Counted from the first letter of the stretch, positions 17,355 to 28,070 are shown. The stretch: 64,000 nucleotides of DNA from Vibrio sp. HDW18 (GCF_011306175.1 NZ_CP049913.1:620001-684000); one strand, 5' to 3'. Notes: generated by a model from the sequence alone, not told the origin. A program made the numbers and translations.

Positions 17355-19505
17355 TTACTGCTGTAAACGCACCACTAAACCACTCGCCCTTTGGGTACTC
17401 AGTTTAATCGCCCGCTGTAACACTGACGGTTCGCAATACAATTTCAGTTGCTGTTTAGCACGTGTGACGCCGGTATACACCAGCTCACGGGTCAAAATCG
17501 GGCTATGCTCTGGCGGTAAGATCAACAACGTTAAATCAAATTCACTGCCTTGCGATTTATGAATCGTCATCGCATAAGCGGTTTCATGCTGAGGAACTCG
17601 GCTCGGTAATACCGCCTTGATACTGCCATCGGGCAGTTCAAAATAGACTTTTAGTCGACGCTGCTCATCCCCGTCATCACGCAGACACAAACCAATATCA
17701 CCATTGTAGAGACCCAAGCCATGATCGTTACGCGTGACCATGATCGGTCGCCCGTGATACCAAATTTCCTCTTGGCTTTTGATCAGTTTATGTGCATTGA
17801 GTGCGCGTTCAATGCGAATATTTAAGCCTTCTACTCCAAAATCACCTTCGCGCAATGCGCACAGTAATCGGCAGCGACTAAAGGCATCCAGTGCGGCTTT
17901 GGCCAACGTGAGCATATCTGGAGTACTCGCTGGCAACGCCGCTGAATTTGGATGAGGAGATTGGATCAAGCTTAAATAGGGGCGATACGCTTGCACTAAG
18001 GTTTGCAGCAGTTGCTGATAATGGGTACCGCTTAAAGCAAAATGCTCGATATCACTAAACTGCTGCTGCCACACTGCGCTAACCCGCGCTGGCACGCCAC
18101 TGTTGATCGCTTTGGCCAATTGCCCAATCCCTGAACGCGCATCAAAGCGGTAGCTTTTTTGCAGCATGCACAGACAATCGGCCAGTGGATTCACGGCATG
18201 ACTCGCCGCTGGCTTCAAAGTGGTAAAACCAGTCAATGCCGCCAGTTGCGCTCCCTGATCTGCGCTATAACCTTGGCTGATGAAACTGCAAATATCTCCT
18301 AAGACAGCGCCAGCCTCAACCGAGGCTAACTGATCTTTATCGCCGAGCAAAATCAAGCGAGCATGTTTAGGCAGCGCTTCTAACAATTTGACCATCAAAG
18401 GTAAATCGACCATCGAGGCTTCATCGAGTACCAGTAAATCCAGATGCAGTGGATTGTGCGCATGATGGCGAAACTCGGCACTGCCAGGGATAGCCCCTAA
18501 CAAACGGTGAATGGTACTGGAACTGCTGGGGATTGCGGCAGCGATCGCCGGCTCAATCGCCAACTGACTGATGGCTTTCCCCATCGATTCGGTTAAACGT
18601 GCCGCCGCTTTGCCAGTTGGCGCAATCAATTTAATCTCCGGTGCTTTACCTTGCGCGAGACTTTGGCTGATCAGTGCCGCCAATAACTTAGCCACGGTAG
18701 TGGTTTTACCGGTGCCCGGCCCACCAGAAATCACCGCGAAACGGCGAGTAAGTGCCACCGCGGCAGCGACTTTTTGCCAATTTAAGCAGTGCTCAGGCGC
18801 AACCAGTTGATCTAACGCTTGTAAATCCGCGGCGCGCTGCGCCTTTGCCAGCACGGCTTCAATCGCTGGCCAATCGAGCAATTCTGGCGCAACAATATCT
18901 AACCGATCACTTAGCCATTGAATACGTTCAACCGCAGTGAGTGGCGTGGCTGGGGACAAGGCTTGTAAGGCTTGTAAAGCCTGCCATAAGCCCACGTAGT
19001 CGCGAGCAAATAAGTTATCAAGCTGCGCGCGTAAACGGGCCAATTCGCTGCTGGTTAAACGGCAAGGGGTCGCCAATTCAGTGAGGCGCGCAGCCAACTG
19101 GGTTTCATAATGCCAGTAGCGATGCAGATACAGTCTTGTGCCATCAAACATTAAAGGGACGGCTTCGCCTTTGTGCCCAACAAGAGGGGAAGCGTGCAAT
19201 AGCACTGACCAATCCAGCGCCAACCAGCGCTCGCGGTGCTGCAAACTCGCCTCACCATAGAGGCCAATCAACGCCGCTAAATCGCAGTGATGGCCATGCG
19301 CATCGTTCAGCGGTAAACAAATATGGCCACGACCTAACTCTGCACTCAGTGCGGCAGACAGGACGCTCAACAGCTCACTTTCTGCCGCACTGTGCCCAGC
19401 CAATGCGGCTTGTTTCGCGATAAAGCGGGCAAACTGCACATCCAAAGGACGTAGCGCGCCTTGGGCCTGTAAACGCTGCGCGATTTCACTCAGCCAAAAC
19501 ATCAT
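17355..19505 (-). CDS. recD: Exodeoxyribonuclease V subunit alpha (RecD)
   Basis: 5'-3' helicase subunit of RecBCD, which processes double-strand breaks and loads RecA after Chi recognition. The 716-residue product is longer than E. coli RecD (about 608). Walker A is GGPGTGKTTT at residues 261-270, followed by the superfamily 1 motifs LLVLDEASMVD and, near the C terminus, YAMTIHKSQGSEF and a VYTGVTRAK block. It starts with two tandem ATG codons at 19505; the first overlaps the recB stop as ATGA, indicating translational coupling. Confidence 0.95.
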   Translation of the reverse strand: MMFWLSEIAQRLQAQGALRPLDVQFARFIAKQAALAGHSAAESELLSVLSAALSAELGRGHICLPLNDAHGHHCDLAALIGLYGEASLQHRERWLALDWSVLLHASPLVGHKGEAVPLMFDGTRLYLHRYWHYETQLAARLTELATPCRLTSSELARLRAQLDNLFARDYVGLWQALQALQALSPATPLTAVERIQWLSDRLDIVAPELLDWPAIEAVLAKAQRAADLQALDQLVAPEHCLNWQKVAAAVALTRRFAVISGGPGTGKTTTVAKLLAALISQSLAQGKAPEIKLIAPTGKAAARLTESMGKAISQLAIEPAIAAAIPSSSSTIHRLLGAIPGSAEFRHHAHNPLHLDLLVLDEASMVDLPLMVKLLEALPKHARLILLGDKDQLASVEAGAVLGDICSFISQGYSADQGAQLAALTGFTTLKPAASHAVNPLADCLCMLQKSYRFDARSGIGQLAKAINSGVPARVSAVWQQQFSDIEHFALSGTHYQQLLQTLVQAYRPYLSLIQSPHPNSAALPASTPDMLTLAKAALDAFSRCRLLCALREGDFGVEGLNIRIERALNAHKLIKSQEEIWYHGRPIMVTRNDHGLGLYNGDIGLCLRDDGDEQRRLKVYFELPDGSIKAVLPSRVPQHETAYAMTIHKSQGSEFDLTLLILPPEHSPILTRELVYTGVTRAKQQLKLYCEPSVLQRAIKLSTQRASGLVVRLQQ

Positions 19506-22500
19506 AAATCAAGCTCCATCTGCCCGGCTTTACTGGCTCTTTGTGCCAGCTCGCGCCCGGCAATCAATCCATCCAACTCATTTAACAAAGCCAAACTTGG
19601 CTTGGTATGAAACACACCTTGCTCGGTGCTGCCATCCATACCGCGTAAAAAAAGATAAAACACACCGCCGAAATGTTGCTCGTAGTCGTAATCGGCTAAA
19701 CGGCTGCGCAAAAATCGGTGCAGGGCTAACGCGTAAATCTGGTATTGCAGATCGTAACGGTGTTCTGCCATGGCACTGCCCAAACGCTGTGGATGATAGG
19801 CCGCAGGATCATTACCCAAATGGTTGGATTTCCAATCCAGCACGTAATAACGACCTTGGTATTGAAACACCAGATCGATAAAACCTTTCAGCATGCCTTG
19901 CACCGTATGAAAACTGAGATCGCCCGCTTGCGCGGAAAGCGGATCATGGCGCTGAATAATTCGATTGAGGCTGGCGGCATCTAAACCTTCTATCGGCAGT
20001 AAAAACTCCAATTCTGTTAGCCGCTGGGCCGCCGTGATCTGCTGTAAACACAGCGCTTTGCCATCGAGTGGCGTGCTTAATACCGTATCGATCAACTGTT
20101 GCAGCACCGGCAGCCACTCTGCGTCAATCTGCTCACTTTCGATTAAATCCAGAATAATTTGCGTATTGGCGGCACTGTGCGCCGATTGCTGAAAATCGAC
20201 CTCTTCAAACAGCGAATGCAAGAAAGTGCCGGGGCGTGCACCACGTGGGAAATTGAAAATCGAACGTTCGACCGATTCAAGCACCGCGCCATCTCGCTCT
20301 TGCGCGCGATCCTCTTGCGCACTGTCGAGATCAAAACCGCCCACCTCAAGCAGGGGGATCTCTTGCATCGGATCATGACGAGCATGGCTCGCTTGCATTA
20401 CCAAGCCTGAGTAACTGGTGACTCGCCAACGACGATCGATGGCTTGACTTAACTCGCGAGCAGTCAGTTCGCGCTCCTCCAATTGGGGTGGCTGATACGC
20501 TTGCTCAACGCGCGGCGGCGGAGATTGCATAACCACATCTGGCAGACGCTCACACTGTTTGAGCAGAGCTTGCTCTAGATCGGCAATCCCACCCGGCAGG
20601 CCATCTTGCAACAGATACCCCATCGCGCTGCGATGAGCCGAGGTTGGCTCTTGGCTCGAATTCCCGTTACGCAGTGGGGCGATACCAATAAAGCAGCCAT
20701 ACACGGCACGAGTTAACGCCACATACAGCAAACGTAAATCTTCCGCTAAACGTTCTTGATCGGCTTTGGCTAACGCCTCCTGATTACCGGTTAAATCGAC
20801 CCAAGTGGTGGCCGACTCGGCATCGTAATATTTACCCTCGCTACTCTCGCGATAGTTCATTGCAAACGGCAAAAACACCAGCGGATATTCAAGCCCTTTT
20901 GATTTGTGGATGGTGACAATCTGCACCAAGCGGCGCTCAGACTCAAGCCGCTGGATCTGCTCATCACTGGCGCCAAGTCCTAACTGTGCATCGGCCATCG
21001 CTTGAGCCAGAAAACGCAGCAAGCCCTGATCGCTATCAATGTCACGCGTCGCCTGCTGCAACAATTCACTGAGATGCAGATAATCGGTCAGCCAACGTTC
21101 ACCTTCTGTCTCCGCTAGCCAACGTTCGGCAATATGGCGCTGGGTCAATACTGCTCGTAACATTGGCAGCACACCGCGCTCACTCCACAACCAGCGATAG
21201 TGGCGAAACTCGGCAATCAACTGCTCCCACTGGTTTTCATCGTTATTCAATCCATCCAGCTCGCTGGCGGTTAACGCAAACAAATGCGAAGCAACGGCGG
21301 CGCGTAATAAACGCTCATCTTCCGGTTGCCACACCGCCAGCAGCAAGCGTTGCACATCTTGCGCTACCTCACTGGCAAACACGCTGTCACGGTTAGACAA
21401 ATAAACGCTAGCGATGCCTTGTTGACTAAGCGCATCGCGCACCATACGCGCTTCATTACCGGTGCGCACCAATACCGCTAAATCACCCGCATCAATCGCA
21501 GTACCGCGATCAAAGCTTGCCTCACCCGCCGCCGAAGTGCTCAAAATATGCTGGATCTGCGCGGCACAGGCCTCGGCCATTTGCGCGTAGTAGTCGGTTT
21601 TACTTTGCGGTTTCTCAACATCTTGTGGCCACCAATAGGTCAAAGCCGGTTGCACTTGCCCAGACAGTGTCCAGTGGCGCAGATCAGAACTCGGACTCGC
21701 CGCCACCGGTAAAAACGGAATATCGTGGCGGTAAATAAACGGATCGCTGGCCGAGCTGAACACTTGGTTAACCGCCGCTACCATCGCTGCGCTGGAGCGC
21801 CAGTTAGTACCCAAGGTGTAGTGAGCACTCACCTGATTGCGCGCTTTGATGTAAGTGAAAATATCCGCGCCACGGAAAGCGTAAATCGCCTGTTTCGGAT
21901 CACCAATCATCAACCAGCCGCAGTGCGGATACTCAAGATATAAGCGGCTGAAAATGCTGTATTGCAGCGGATCGGTGTCTTGGAATTCATCGATCATCGC
22001 CACCGGATAAAGCGCGCGGATCCGCTCCCCGAGCAACCCTTGCTGATCCTGATCTAACGCCGCGCTGAGCTGGGTCAGTAGATCATCAAACGAGAGCCAA
22101 TGTTGCGCAGATTTGGCTTGTGCCAGCCACTGGCGACAGTGGTGGATCGCATGCACCAACAACGGAGTTTTGAGTGATACTGGTTCGGCAACAAACGCTT
22201 CTATCCGTTCAAACAGCGCTAATTGTGGCGGATTGCCTTGCTTCGATTTCGCCAGCAGCCCACTTTGAGTGAACTCTGCAAGCTCTGAGGGCACGTGCAG
22301 ATCTTGCGTTTGACTGTGTGCCCAACTATCCAGAATCGGCACCCGACGCAGCAGCGCATTTTGGCTATTTTTATGCAGATCCGAGCTGGCTAATACTGCG
22401 GCTATCTCATCACACTCACTTAACCAGTGCTGCTTCATCTCGCCAATGCGCGCCATCTGCGCTTGTTGCAGTGCGGCCAAATCTCCAGTCATTAATGGCG

Positions 22501-23143
22501 TGGTCAGTTTGACCGGCGGCCCAGAAAGATAACCTGCAATCTCAGCCAACAGTGCTGAGGGCGCAGGCCATAGGCGACGCACTTCACTCGCCAGAGCCAT
22601 CGGCAGCGGATAAAATTGTCGGCGCCAATAATCGGCCACCACTTGCGCTTTAAGGCGACTTTCATCCGTGATGAATTCGTTTGCAAAGCGGCTGCCCGAT
22701 TCAAAGGCATTTTGGGTCAGCATACGTTGGCAAAAACCGTGGATGGTGAAAATCGCCGCTTCATCCATCTGCCGCTCAGCATTCAGCAATAAAGACACCG
22801 CTAAGCTGTGATCGGTAAACTCCTCAAGTAAGGAGTGGATCAGCGGATCGTCACTGGCACCGCGCGCAAAAGCGAGGCGAGCATCGTGCAAGCGACGACG
22901 GATACGATCACGCAGCTCGGCGGTCGCAGCGGCAGTAAAGGTCACCACCAGAATTTGATCCACGCTGAGCGGCTGCGCATGACGTGTCTCGCCGCTACCA
23001 TGGCCAAGTACCAGCCGCAGATAAAGTCCGGCAATGGTGTAAGTTTTTCCAGTTCCGGCCGACGCTTCAATCAAGCGTGCCCCATGTAAGGGAAAACGCA
23101 ACGTATCCAGCGTAACCGCTAACTTATTTGAATCGGCACTCAT
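19502..23143 (-). CDS. recB: Exodeoxyribonuclease V subunit beta (RecB)
   Basis: 3'-5' helicase and nuclease subunit of RecBCD. The 1213-residue protein starts with a UvrD-type Walker A ASAGTGKT at residues 27-34, contains the motif II segment VAMIDEFQDTDP and motif VI region LLYVALTRAVYG, and ends with the RecB nuclease domain carrying the catalytic DWKSN motif preceded by GFIDLVF. All key residues are present, so it should be active. It overlaps recD by 4 nt. The upstream recC gene is 297 nt away; the ptr protease gene that separates recC and recB in E. coli is absent. Confidence 0.96.
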   Translation of the reverse strand: MSADSNKLAVTLDTLRFPLHGARLIEASAGTGKTYTIAGLYLRLVLGHGSGETRHAQPLSVDQILVVTFTAAATAELRDRIRRRLHDARLAFARGASDDPLIHSLLEEFTDHSLAVSLLLNAERQMDEAAIFTIHGFCQRMLTQNAFESGSRFANEFITDESRLKAQVVADYWRRQFYPLPMALASEVRRLWPAPSALLAEIAGYLSGPPVKLTTPLMTGDLAALQQAQMARIGEMKQHWLSECDEIAAVLASSDLHKNSQNALLRRVPILDSWAHSQTQDLHVPSELAEFTQSGLLAKSKQGNPPQLALFERIEAFVAEPVSLKTPLLVHAIHHCRQWLAQAKSAQHWLSFDDLLTQLSAALDQDQQGLLGERIRALYPVAMIDEFQDTDPLQYSIFSRLYLEYPHCGWLMIGDPKQAIYAFRGADIFTYIKARNQVSAHYTLGTNWRSSAAMVAAVNQVFSSASDPFIYRHDIPFLPVAASPSSDLRHWTLSGQVQPALTYWWPQDVEKPQSKTDYYAQMAEACAAQIQHILSTSAAGEASFDRGTAIDAGDLAVLVRTGNEARMVRDALSQQGIASVYLSNRDSVFASEVAQDVQRLLLAVWQPEDERLLRAAVASHLFALTASELDGLNNDENQWEQLIAEFRHYRWLWSERGVLPMLRAVLTQRHIAERWLAETEGERWLTDYLHLSELLQQATRDIDSDQGLLRFLAQAMADAQLGLGASDEQIQRLESERRLVQIVTIHKSKGLEYPLVFLPFAMNYRESSEGKYYDAESATTWVDLTGNQEALAKADQERLAEDLRLLYVALTRAVYGCFIGIAPLRNGNSSQEPTSAHRSAMGYLLQDGLPGGIADLEQALLKQCERLPDVVMQSPPPRVEQAYQPPQLEERELTARELSQAIDRRWRVTSYSGLVMQASHARHDPMQEIPLLEVGGFDLDSAQEDRAQERDGAVLESVERSIFNFPRGARPGTFLHSLFEEVDFQQSAHSAANTQIILDLIESEQIDAEWLPVLQQLIDTVLSTPLDGKALCLQQITAAQRLTELEFLLPIEGLDAASLNRIIQRHDPLSAQAGDLSFHTVQGMLKGFIDLVFQYQGRYYVLDWKSNHLGNDPAAYHPQRLGSAMAEHRYDLQYQIYALALHRFLRSRLADYDYEQHFGGVFYLFLRGMDGSTEQGVFHTKPSLALLNELDGLIAGRELAQRASKAGQMELDL

Positions 23144-23440
23144 CAGCCTTAATCCTTATCCTTTCCACACAGATGTGACGCAAGACAAATATTTCTCTGC
23201 GCTCAACCCAAAACCGTTATTGAGTATGAGCTTATGGGATCCACTTCACGGCACCAGCCGAAGCAGCACTTTACACTGCGCGCAGGTTAACCAATCCCTT
23301 ACTTAATCGAGAATGGGTTGCACAAGAATTGTGGTCCCTCTGACCCGTGGCCGTACAGCGAACGCCCTACACCAATAATGATTTTCTGGCGGCCACTCAC
23401 TTCCTACCTTAATTGCTTTTCCAGCGCTTGATGATTGAAC
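23144..23440. other. recC-recB spacer
   Basis: A 297-nt noncoding gap between recC and recB on the minus strand. I find no ORF with recognisable similarity, no U-tract terminator and no clear promoter. It is the position occupied by ptr in E. coli; nothing here reads as a remnant of it. Confidence 0.5.
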
Positions 23441-26400
23441 TTACCCTGCATCTTGCACTTGCAAGCGCGCAGTTTGCAGCACGCCCATCGCTAATGAATA
23501 GAGTGCGCTAGCCAATTCATCACTCCATTGCGGCCAGATGCGCACAATGTAACGATTATCCCCTTCACCTTTGAGGTAATAGCCGTCGTTAAAGGTGTCG
23601 GCCATTTTTTTGTAGGACTTCGCTTCATCAGGCTGATATTTACCACGAGAAAAGCCCGCTTCCACGCAGGCTAACGCCGTTTTTGGAAAATAGGCCAACG
23701 GCTGATCCATGCCTTGGCAAAACAGCGCCACCAGTTCACTCAGCAGTGCCTTAGCTTGCTGCGCATCATTGAGTGGCGGCAGCATTTGGTGCTGCACCCC
23801 GTCTTTGCGCTCATACCCAATCAAATGGGTTGTGACGGCTTTGCCGCTCGTCGCCAAACAGAGATGATCAATCCATGCCGCTAATAAATCTTGCGAGCGG
23901 ATTGCGCCACTGCGCGCGCGCACTAAGCCCGATTGATAACGCTTGACCAGCCAGCCACGCAGCAAGACTTCTCGCTCATCGGCAAACGGCTGCAAACGCA
24001 GATCAATCTCTTCATCTTCCAATGGCTGATAACACAAAAAGCCGATTTTCTCGGCCAGCGCTGCCGCCTGCTCAGCACTTTGTGCTAGTTCAAGTTCACC
24101 AAACGCCGCCACCGGCAATTTGCCTTGTGCGCGCTGCTGTTTAGCAAACTGCGCGATGCAGTGGTCACGCTCGGCAGCAGTACGGCACGTGAGCAATTTT
24201 TCCACCAACTCATCACGCAACTGATAGGCGCTCAGCCCATTGAGGGCAAACGGTTCATCATCGTCGAGCATCGCCAGCGGCGGCTCAAAGCTCACTTTTA
24301 AACGGCGCTTGAAAAAATACTCAACCGGCAAACGCCAAAAACGTTGTAACTCAACCAGCTCCAGCTCAAGTGGCCAGCTCACTTCCAAGCGATAATCACT
24401 AAGTGGGGTCAGAAAATCGGCCCGACGCTGGCCTTGCCGACGGGCGGCAGGTAACCATTCACGGGCGAAACTGCCAGCGATAAACGCCTGCGGACTAAAC
24501 GGCACCATCGCCGCCTCAGTGGTTAAGTGCACCACCAAGCGGCGGCCAGAATCATCACTGGTTAAATGTTCATCGCCCGATAAACAGTAATTTTGTTCGC
24601 AATATTCCAGCAATTCGCTGACCAATACCGAAGGCATGCACTCGCGGTTATCTTGAATTGAACGCCCGACATAACTGATGTAAAGCTGCTGTTTGGCCGA
24701 TAACAGCGCTTCTAAAAATAGGTAGCGCGACTCTTCGCGCCGTGAGCGGTCGCCGACTCGGCGCTGCATATTACGCAGATCAAACCCTTCGGCCATTTCA
24801 TTCGGCGGATAAACGCCATCATTCATGCCCAATAGGCAGACTTTAGCAAATGGGATCGAGCGCATCGGCATCAAGGTACAGAAGTTGACTTGGCCGGCTA
24901 AAAAGCGCTGGCTGATCCGGGTGGAGGAGAGTTTATCGCTCAACACTTGGCGAATAATCGCAGGTGAAATCGCCGCTTGGTAGCCCGCATCAGCCAATTG
25001 CTGCTTTAGATTGACCAAGCTATCACGAATGGTTTTCAGCGCCAGCTCACCTTGCAAATCGACACTAAAACAGCGCTCCAACAGTTGATTGAGCCAATAA
25101 CGCCACTGCTCCATCGTTTGAGTTTGCGCCAGTTGGCTACGCAGCTCACTGAGCGTAGTGATAAAGTTGGCCAACTTACCCGCCAGCTCAGCGCTCATAC
25201 CTTGCACTGGGTTGTAAGGCGCAAGCCACTGGCCTGCCAGCTCATATAACCCGGCTTCAGCCGGCATCGCGTAACCGAGTAACATCCGCTCGATACCAAA
25301 CTGCCAAGTATTTTGTTCGCTGGCGGGCAGATCAAACTCGGCTCCGGTGGCGCTATTTAATCCCCAGCGAATGCCCGCCTCTTCCACCCAGCGCTTGGCA
25401 GTGGCGAACTCTTCTTCATCAATCGCAAAGCGTGCCATGATGGCAGGCGTTTCAAGCAATTCAAGTAATTCAGAAGCCAGACAGCGCGATTGTGGCAGCG
25501 CGAGTAGTTGCAAAAAGGCAGTTAAGATCGGGCTTTCTTGATCGGCGCTGCGATCAGAAATTGAAAATGGAATAAAGCGCTCGCCGGGCGCATTACCAAA
25601 CACCGCCTGAATATAAGGTGCGTAGACGTTAATGTCTGGCACCATCACGATCACATCGCGCGGTTTTAAGCTCGGATCGCGTTCAAATTCCGCCAGCAGT
25701 CGATCATGTAGCACCTCGACTTCACGGATCGGGCTGTGGCATAGCGAAATCAGCAGGGAATCATCCTGTGCCAAAATGCTCGGTTTATGTTGGCTAGTGG
25801 CGAACTTGGCATCGTCTTGATGCTCTTGCAAATGCAAAATATCGGCTTGAATATGATGCAGCAACGAATCGCGTTCCACCTCAATAAATAGCTCTAATTC
25901 CGATGCTTGATGCTGCGCGAGTAGCGCGAGGTTATCGCGTCCCATTTTACCCATTGATGCGAGCAAACTATTGCCCACTGCGTGACTCAGGTGCAGCGAC
26001 TGGTGCAAATAGCTTTCTAGATCGCCTTTGAGCGGCGACACTTCACTGCCGACGGTCACTTGCTCACCGTTAATGTGTAAAAGTTTGCGTTTTTGTGCCG
26101 CCACTCGCGCCAGATATTTGCGATCACGAATATCGCCCCAATAGTGCTGACAAGGGTTGCTCAGCATCAAATGCACATCGATATGCTCACCCATCGCGCG
26201 CAGCGCATCAATATAACGCGGGGGTAGCGCAGAAATACCGAAGATGAACAAGCGCTTAGGCCATGTACTGCGATCAAAGTTGCCACTTTCCAACTGCTCA
26301 ATAAAATGCTGATAGAGATTGGCACGGTGATAAATCGAATGCCCTTGCTTATGCGTGTAAGCGTAGAGTTCACGCCACAAAATCGGCTGCCATGGATGTT

Positions 26401-26881
26401 GGTCAGCGATTTCCGCCACCTCTTCACCCGCTTGCCAACGTAAAATCCAGTCGGGGCGATACACCAAGTAACCATCGAAAATATCGGCAATTTTTTCCGC
26501 GAGCTGAAAGCGTTTTGAATCATCACTATCCTCTTGCAGATAGCGTTGCAGCGGCTCAAATTCAATGCGGTCCAGCAGCTTGGGCAACAGTTCCATCAAA
26601 CGCCAGCTCATCGCTTCTTTATTGAACGCGCTGCGCGCCGGCACATCGGGCAACACTTGAGTAAACATCTGCCAGATAAACGTCGCTGGCAGCGGAAACT
26701 CTAAGTTGGCCGCAACGCCCAATTCACTGGCCAGGGCCATTTTCAGCCACTGCGACATGCCGGGGCTTTGCACCAAAATGCATTCCGCCTGCAAAGGATC
26801 GGACAAAGGCTCATGCTTGATCAAATGCACCAGTAGAATTTTCAGCGTTTCAAGGTGGTTGGAGTGGTAGACAGTAAACAC
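23441..26881 (-). CDS. recC: Exodeoxyribonuclease V subunit gamma (RecC)
   Basis: Structural subunit of RecBCD that splits the duplex and scans for Chi; it resembles a helicase and nuclease that have lost their catalytic residues. The 1146-residue product begins MFTVYHSNHLETLK, the typical RecC opening, and contains the conserved VQSPGMSQWLKM block near residue 40 and the CLLGMNDGVYPP segment in the second half. It is the first recBCD gene on the minus strand. An ERIC element lies between it and the next gene on its 5' side, within its promoter region. Confidence 0.96.
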   Translation of the reverse strand: MFTVYHSNHLETLKILLVHLIKHEPLSDPLQAECILVQSPGMSQWLKMALASELGVAANLEFPLPATFIWQMFTQVLPDVPARSAFNKEAMSWRLMELLPKLLDRIEFEPLQRYLQEDSDDSKRFQLAEKIADIFDGYLVYRPDWILRWQAGEEVAEIADQHPWQPILWRELYAYTHKQGHSIYHRANLYQHFIEQLESGNFDRSTWPKRLFIFGISALPPRYIDALRAMGEHIDVHLMLSNPCQHYWGDIRDRKYLARVAAQKRKLLHINGEQVTVGSEVSPLKGDLESYLHQSLHLSHAVGNSLLASMGKMGRDNLALLAQHQASELELFIEVERDSLLHHIQADILHLQEHQDDAKFATSQHKPSILAQDDSLLISLCHSPIREVEVLHDRLLAEFERDPSLKPRDVIVMVPDINVYAPYIQAVFGNAPGERFIPFSISDRSADQESPILTAFLQLLALPQSRCLASELLELLETPAIMARFAIDEEEFATAKRWVEEAGIRWGLNSATGAEFDLPASEQNTWQFGIERMLLGYAMPAEAGLYELAGQWLAPYNPVQGMSAELAGKLANFITTLSELRSQLAQTQTMEQWRYWLNQLLERCFSVDLQGELALKTIRDSLVNLKQQLADAGYQAAISPAIIRQVLSDKLSSTRISQRFLAGQVNFCTLMPMRSIPFAKVCLLGMNDGVYPPNEMAEGFDLRNMQRRVGDRSRREESRYLFLEALLSAKQQLYISYVGRSIQDNRECMPSVLVSELLEYCEQNYCLSGDEHLTSDDSGRRLVVHLTTEAAMVPFSPQAFIAGSFAREWLPAARRQGQRRADFLTPLSDYRLEVSWPLELELVELQRFWRLPVEYFFKRRLKVSFEPPLAMLDDDEPFALNGLSAYQLRDELVEKLLTCRTAAERDHCIAQFAKQQRAQGKLPVAAFGELELAQSAEQAAALAEKIGFLCYQPLEDEEIDLRLQPFADEREVLLRGWLVKRYQSGLVRARSGAIRSQDLLAAWIDHLCLATSGKAVTTHLIGYERKDGVQHQMLPPLNDAQQAKALLSELVALFCQGMDQPLAYFPKTALACVEAGFSRGKYQPDEAKSYKKMADTFNDGYYLKGEGDNRYIVRIWPQWSDELASALYSLAMGVLQTARLQVQDAG

Positions 26882-26970
26882 AATGCACTCATGCTGCTCG
26901 GCTCATCATCAGCGGAGAGTAGCATAAGTGCATGTCAGGCAGGATAAAAAAGCGTGGGGCGAGTTCTCAA

Positions 26971-27100
26971 TATATACGCAAACTACTTGGAGTTGCAGGT
27001 AGGCGGCAAGTGAGTGAGTCCCCATGAGCATAGGCAAACTATGTGATTGGGGTGAACGAACGTCGCCAACACCGCTGCAACTTCAAGTAGGAAGGGAATG
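26971..27100. repeat. ERIC-type palindromic repeat, copy 1
   Basis: About 130 bp with the ERIC (IRU) landmarks: an end with CTACTTGGAGTTGCAGG, a central block CCCCATGAGCATAG with ACTATGTGATTGGGG, and an end CTGCAACTTCAAGTAGG that is the imperfect complement of the first. It sits between recC and the TehA-like gene, 90 nt upstream of the recC start and directly abutting the 3' end of the TehA-like gene. ERICs are non-autonomous, noncoding elements of unknown mobilisation. Confidence 0.93.
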
Positions 27101-27101
27101 G

Positions 27102-28070
27102 TTAACGAGAACCCACTAACACTTTATGTGGTTGATAAAACGCCAGATAACGGATTGCCACATAGCTCACCACCACAGTAGCGACTATCAACTCTAAACT
27201 CGCCAAGCCATGCACTTGCGCCACATAACGCTCGGCCACGCCGATATTTTCCATCCAATGCGCCATTTTAAACAGCGCAGTGGCGCCAATCACCATCGGG
27301 AAGGTAAAAGCAGCGTAACCAGGGCTGAAGGGGAGTCGCAGTAAACGGGTGAACGCCAAATAGATAATGGCCGTCATCAGTACCGCAATACCAAACAGCA
27401 GTGCCACAATCACAGGTGAAGGTTCAGTAACTACCGTCAGATAACCCGCGAGAGAGAGGCTAGCCGGTGCTGCCATGATCGCTAACGTCGGTTTCGCAGC
27501 ATCTGGAATTTCTTGGGTAAAAATAAAGCGATAGATCATCATCGGCAGCATCACCGCGTAAGCCAGCATGCCAAACAGTAAAGCAGTGAACGCAATTGGG
27601 GCGAGCAATGGATTACCGGAAAACGCTACATCCGCCACAATAATTCCCACCGGAGGAACAAACCAACTCGGCACCATATGATGCAGCTCAAATGCTTGGC
27701 TGCGGTGATACACAAAGCTCACCAAAAACAGAAGGTGTAAGCCCACAGCAAACAACCACAACGCATCTCCCGCCAGCGGGTAAAAGTGACCAAGTGACGC
27801 CGATACCACCATAGTCGCCATCGCAAAGGTCGGTACCACACTGCCCACCACAGGATGTGCGAGATCTTGGCGCAGTAGATGCCCATGCCATAAAAACTTG
27901 AAAGCGAGGATCAGCAGTAAAATAGAAGCCAGCGCGGCACCCACCCACTGTGCGACACCGTGGGCCGCAAGCATGTTTTCCCAACACCATCCTAAGCTCG
28001 CAATCCCTAGTGCAAGGCCGGCCATTGGGGTTGGCGCGCCCATTACTTTTGCTTTGGCTGCTCGAATCAT
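27102..28070 (-). CDS. TehA/SLAC1-family membrane channel
   Basis: Ten-helix membrane protein of the tellurite-resistance/dicarboxylate transporter (TDT) family, which includes TehA and the plant anion channel SLAC1. The 322-residue product is almost entirely hydrophobic segments; the pattern with WFVPPVGIIVAD at about residues 136-147, a duplicated motif of this family, and FPMVIGATALFKMA near the C terminus supports the call. Substrate is unknown; members conduct anions or export tellurite or sulfite. It is divergent from a LysR regulator that probably controls it. Its 3' end touches an ERIC copy. Confidence 0.85.
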   Translation of the reverse strand: MIRAAKAKVMGAPTPMAGLALGIASLGWCWENMLAAHGVAQWVGAALASILLLILAFKFLWHGHLLRQDLAHPVVGSVVPTFAMATMVVSASLGHFYPLAGDALWLFAVGLHLLFLVSFVYHRSQAFELHHMVPSWFVPPVGIIVADVAFSGNPLLAPIAFTALLFGMLAYAVMLPMMIYRFIFTQEIPDAAKPTLAIMAAPASLSLAGYLTVVTEPSPVIVALLFGIAVLMTAIIYLAFTRLLRLPFSPGYAAFTFPMVIGATALFKMAHWMENIGVAERYVAQVHGLASLELIVATVVVSYVAIRYLAFYQPHKVLVGSR

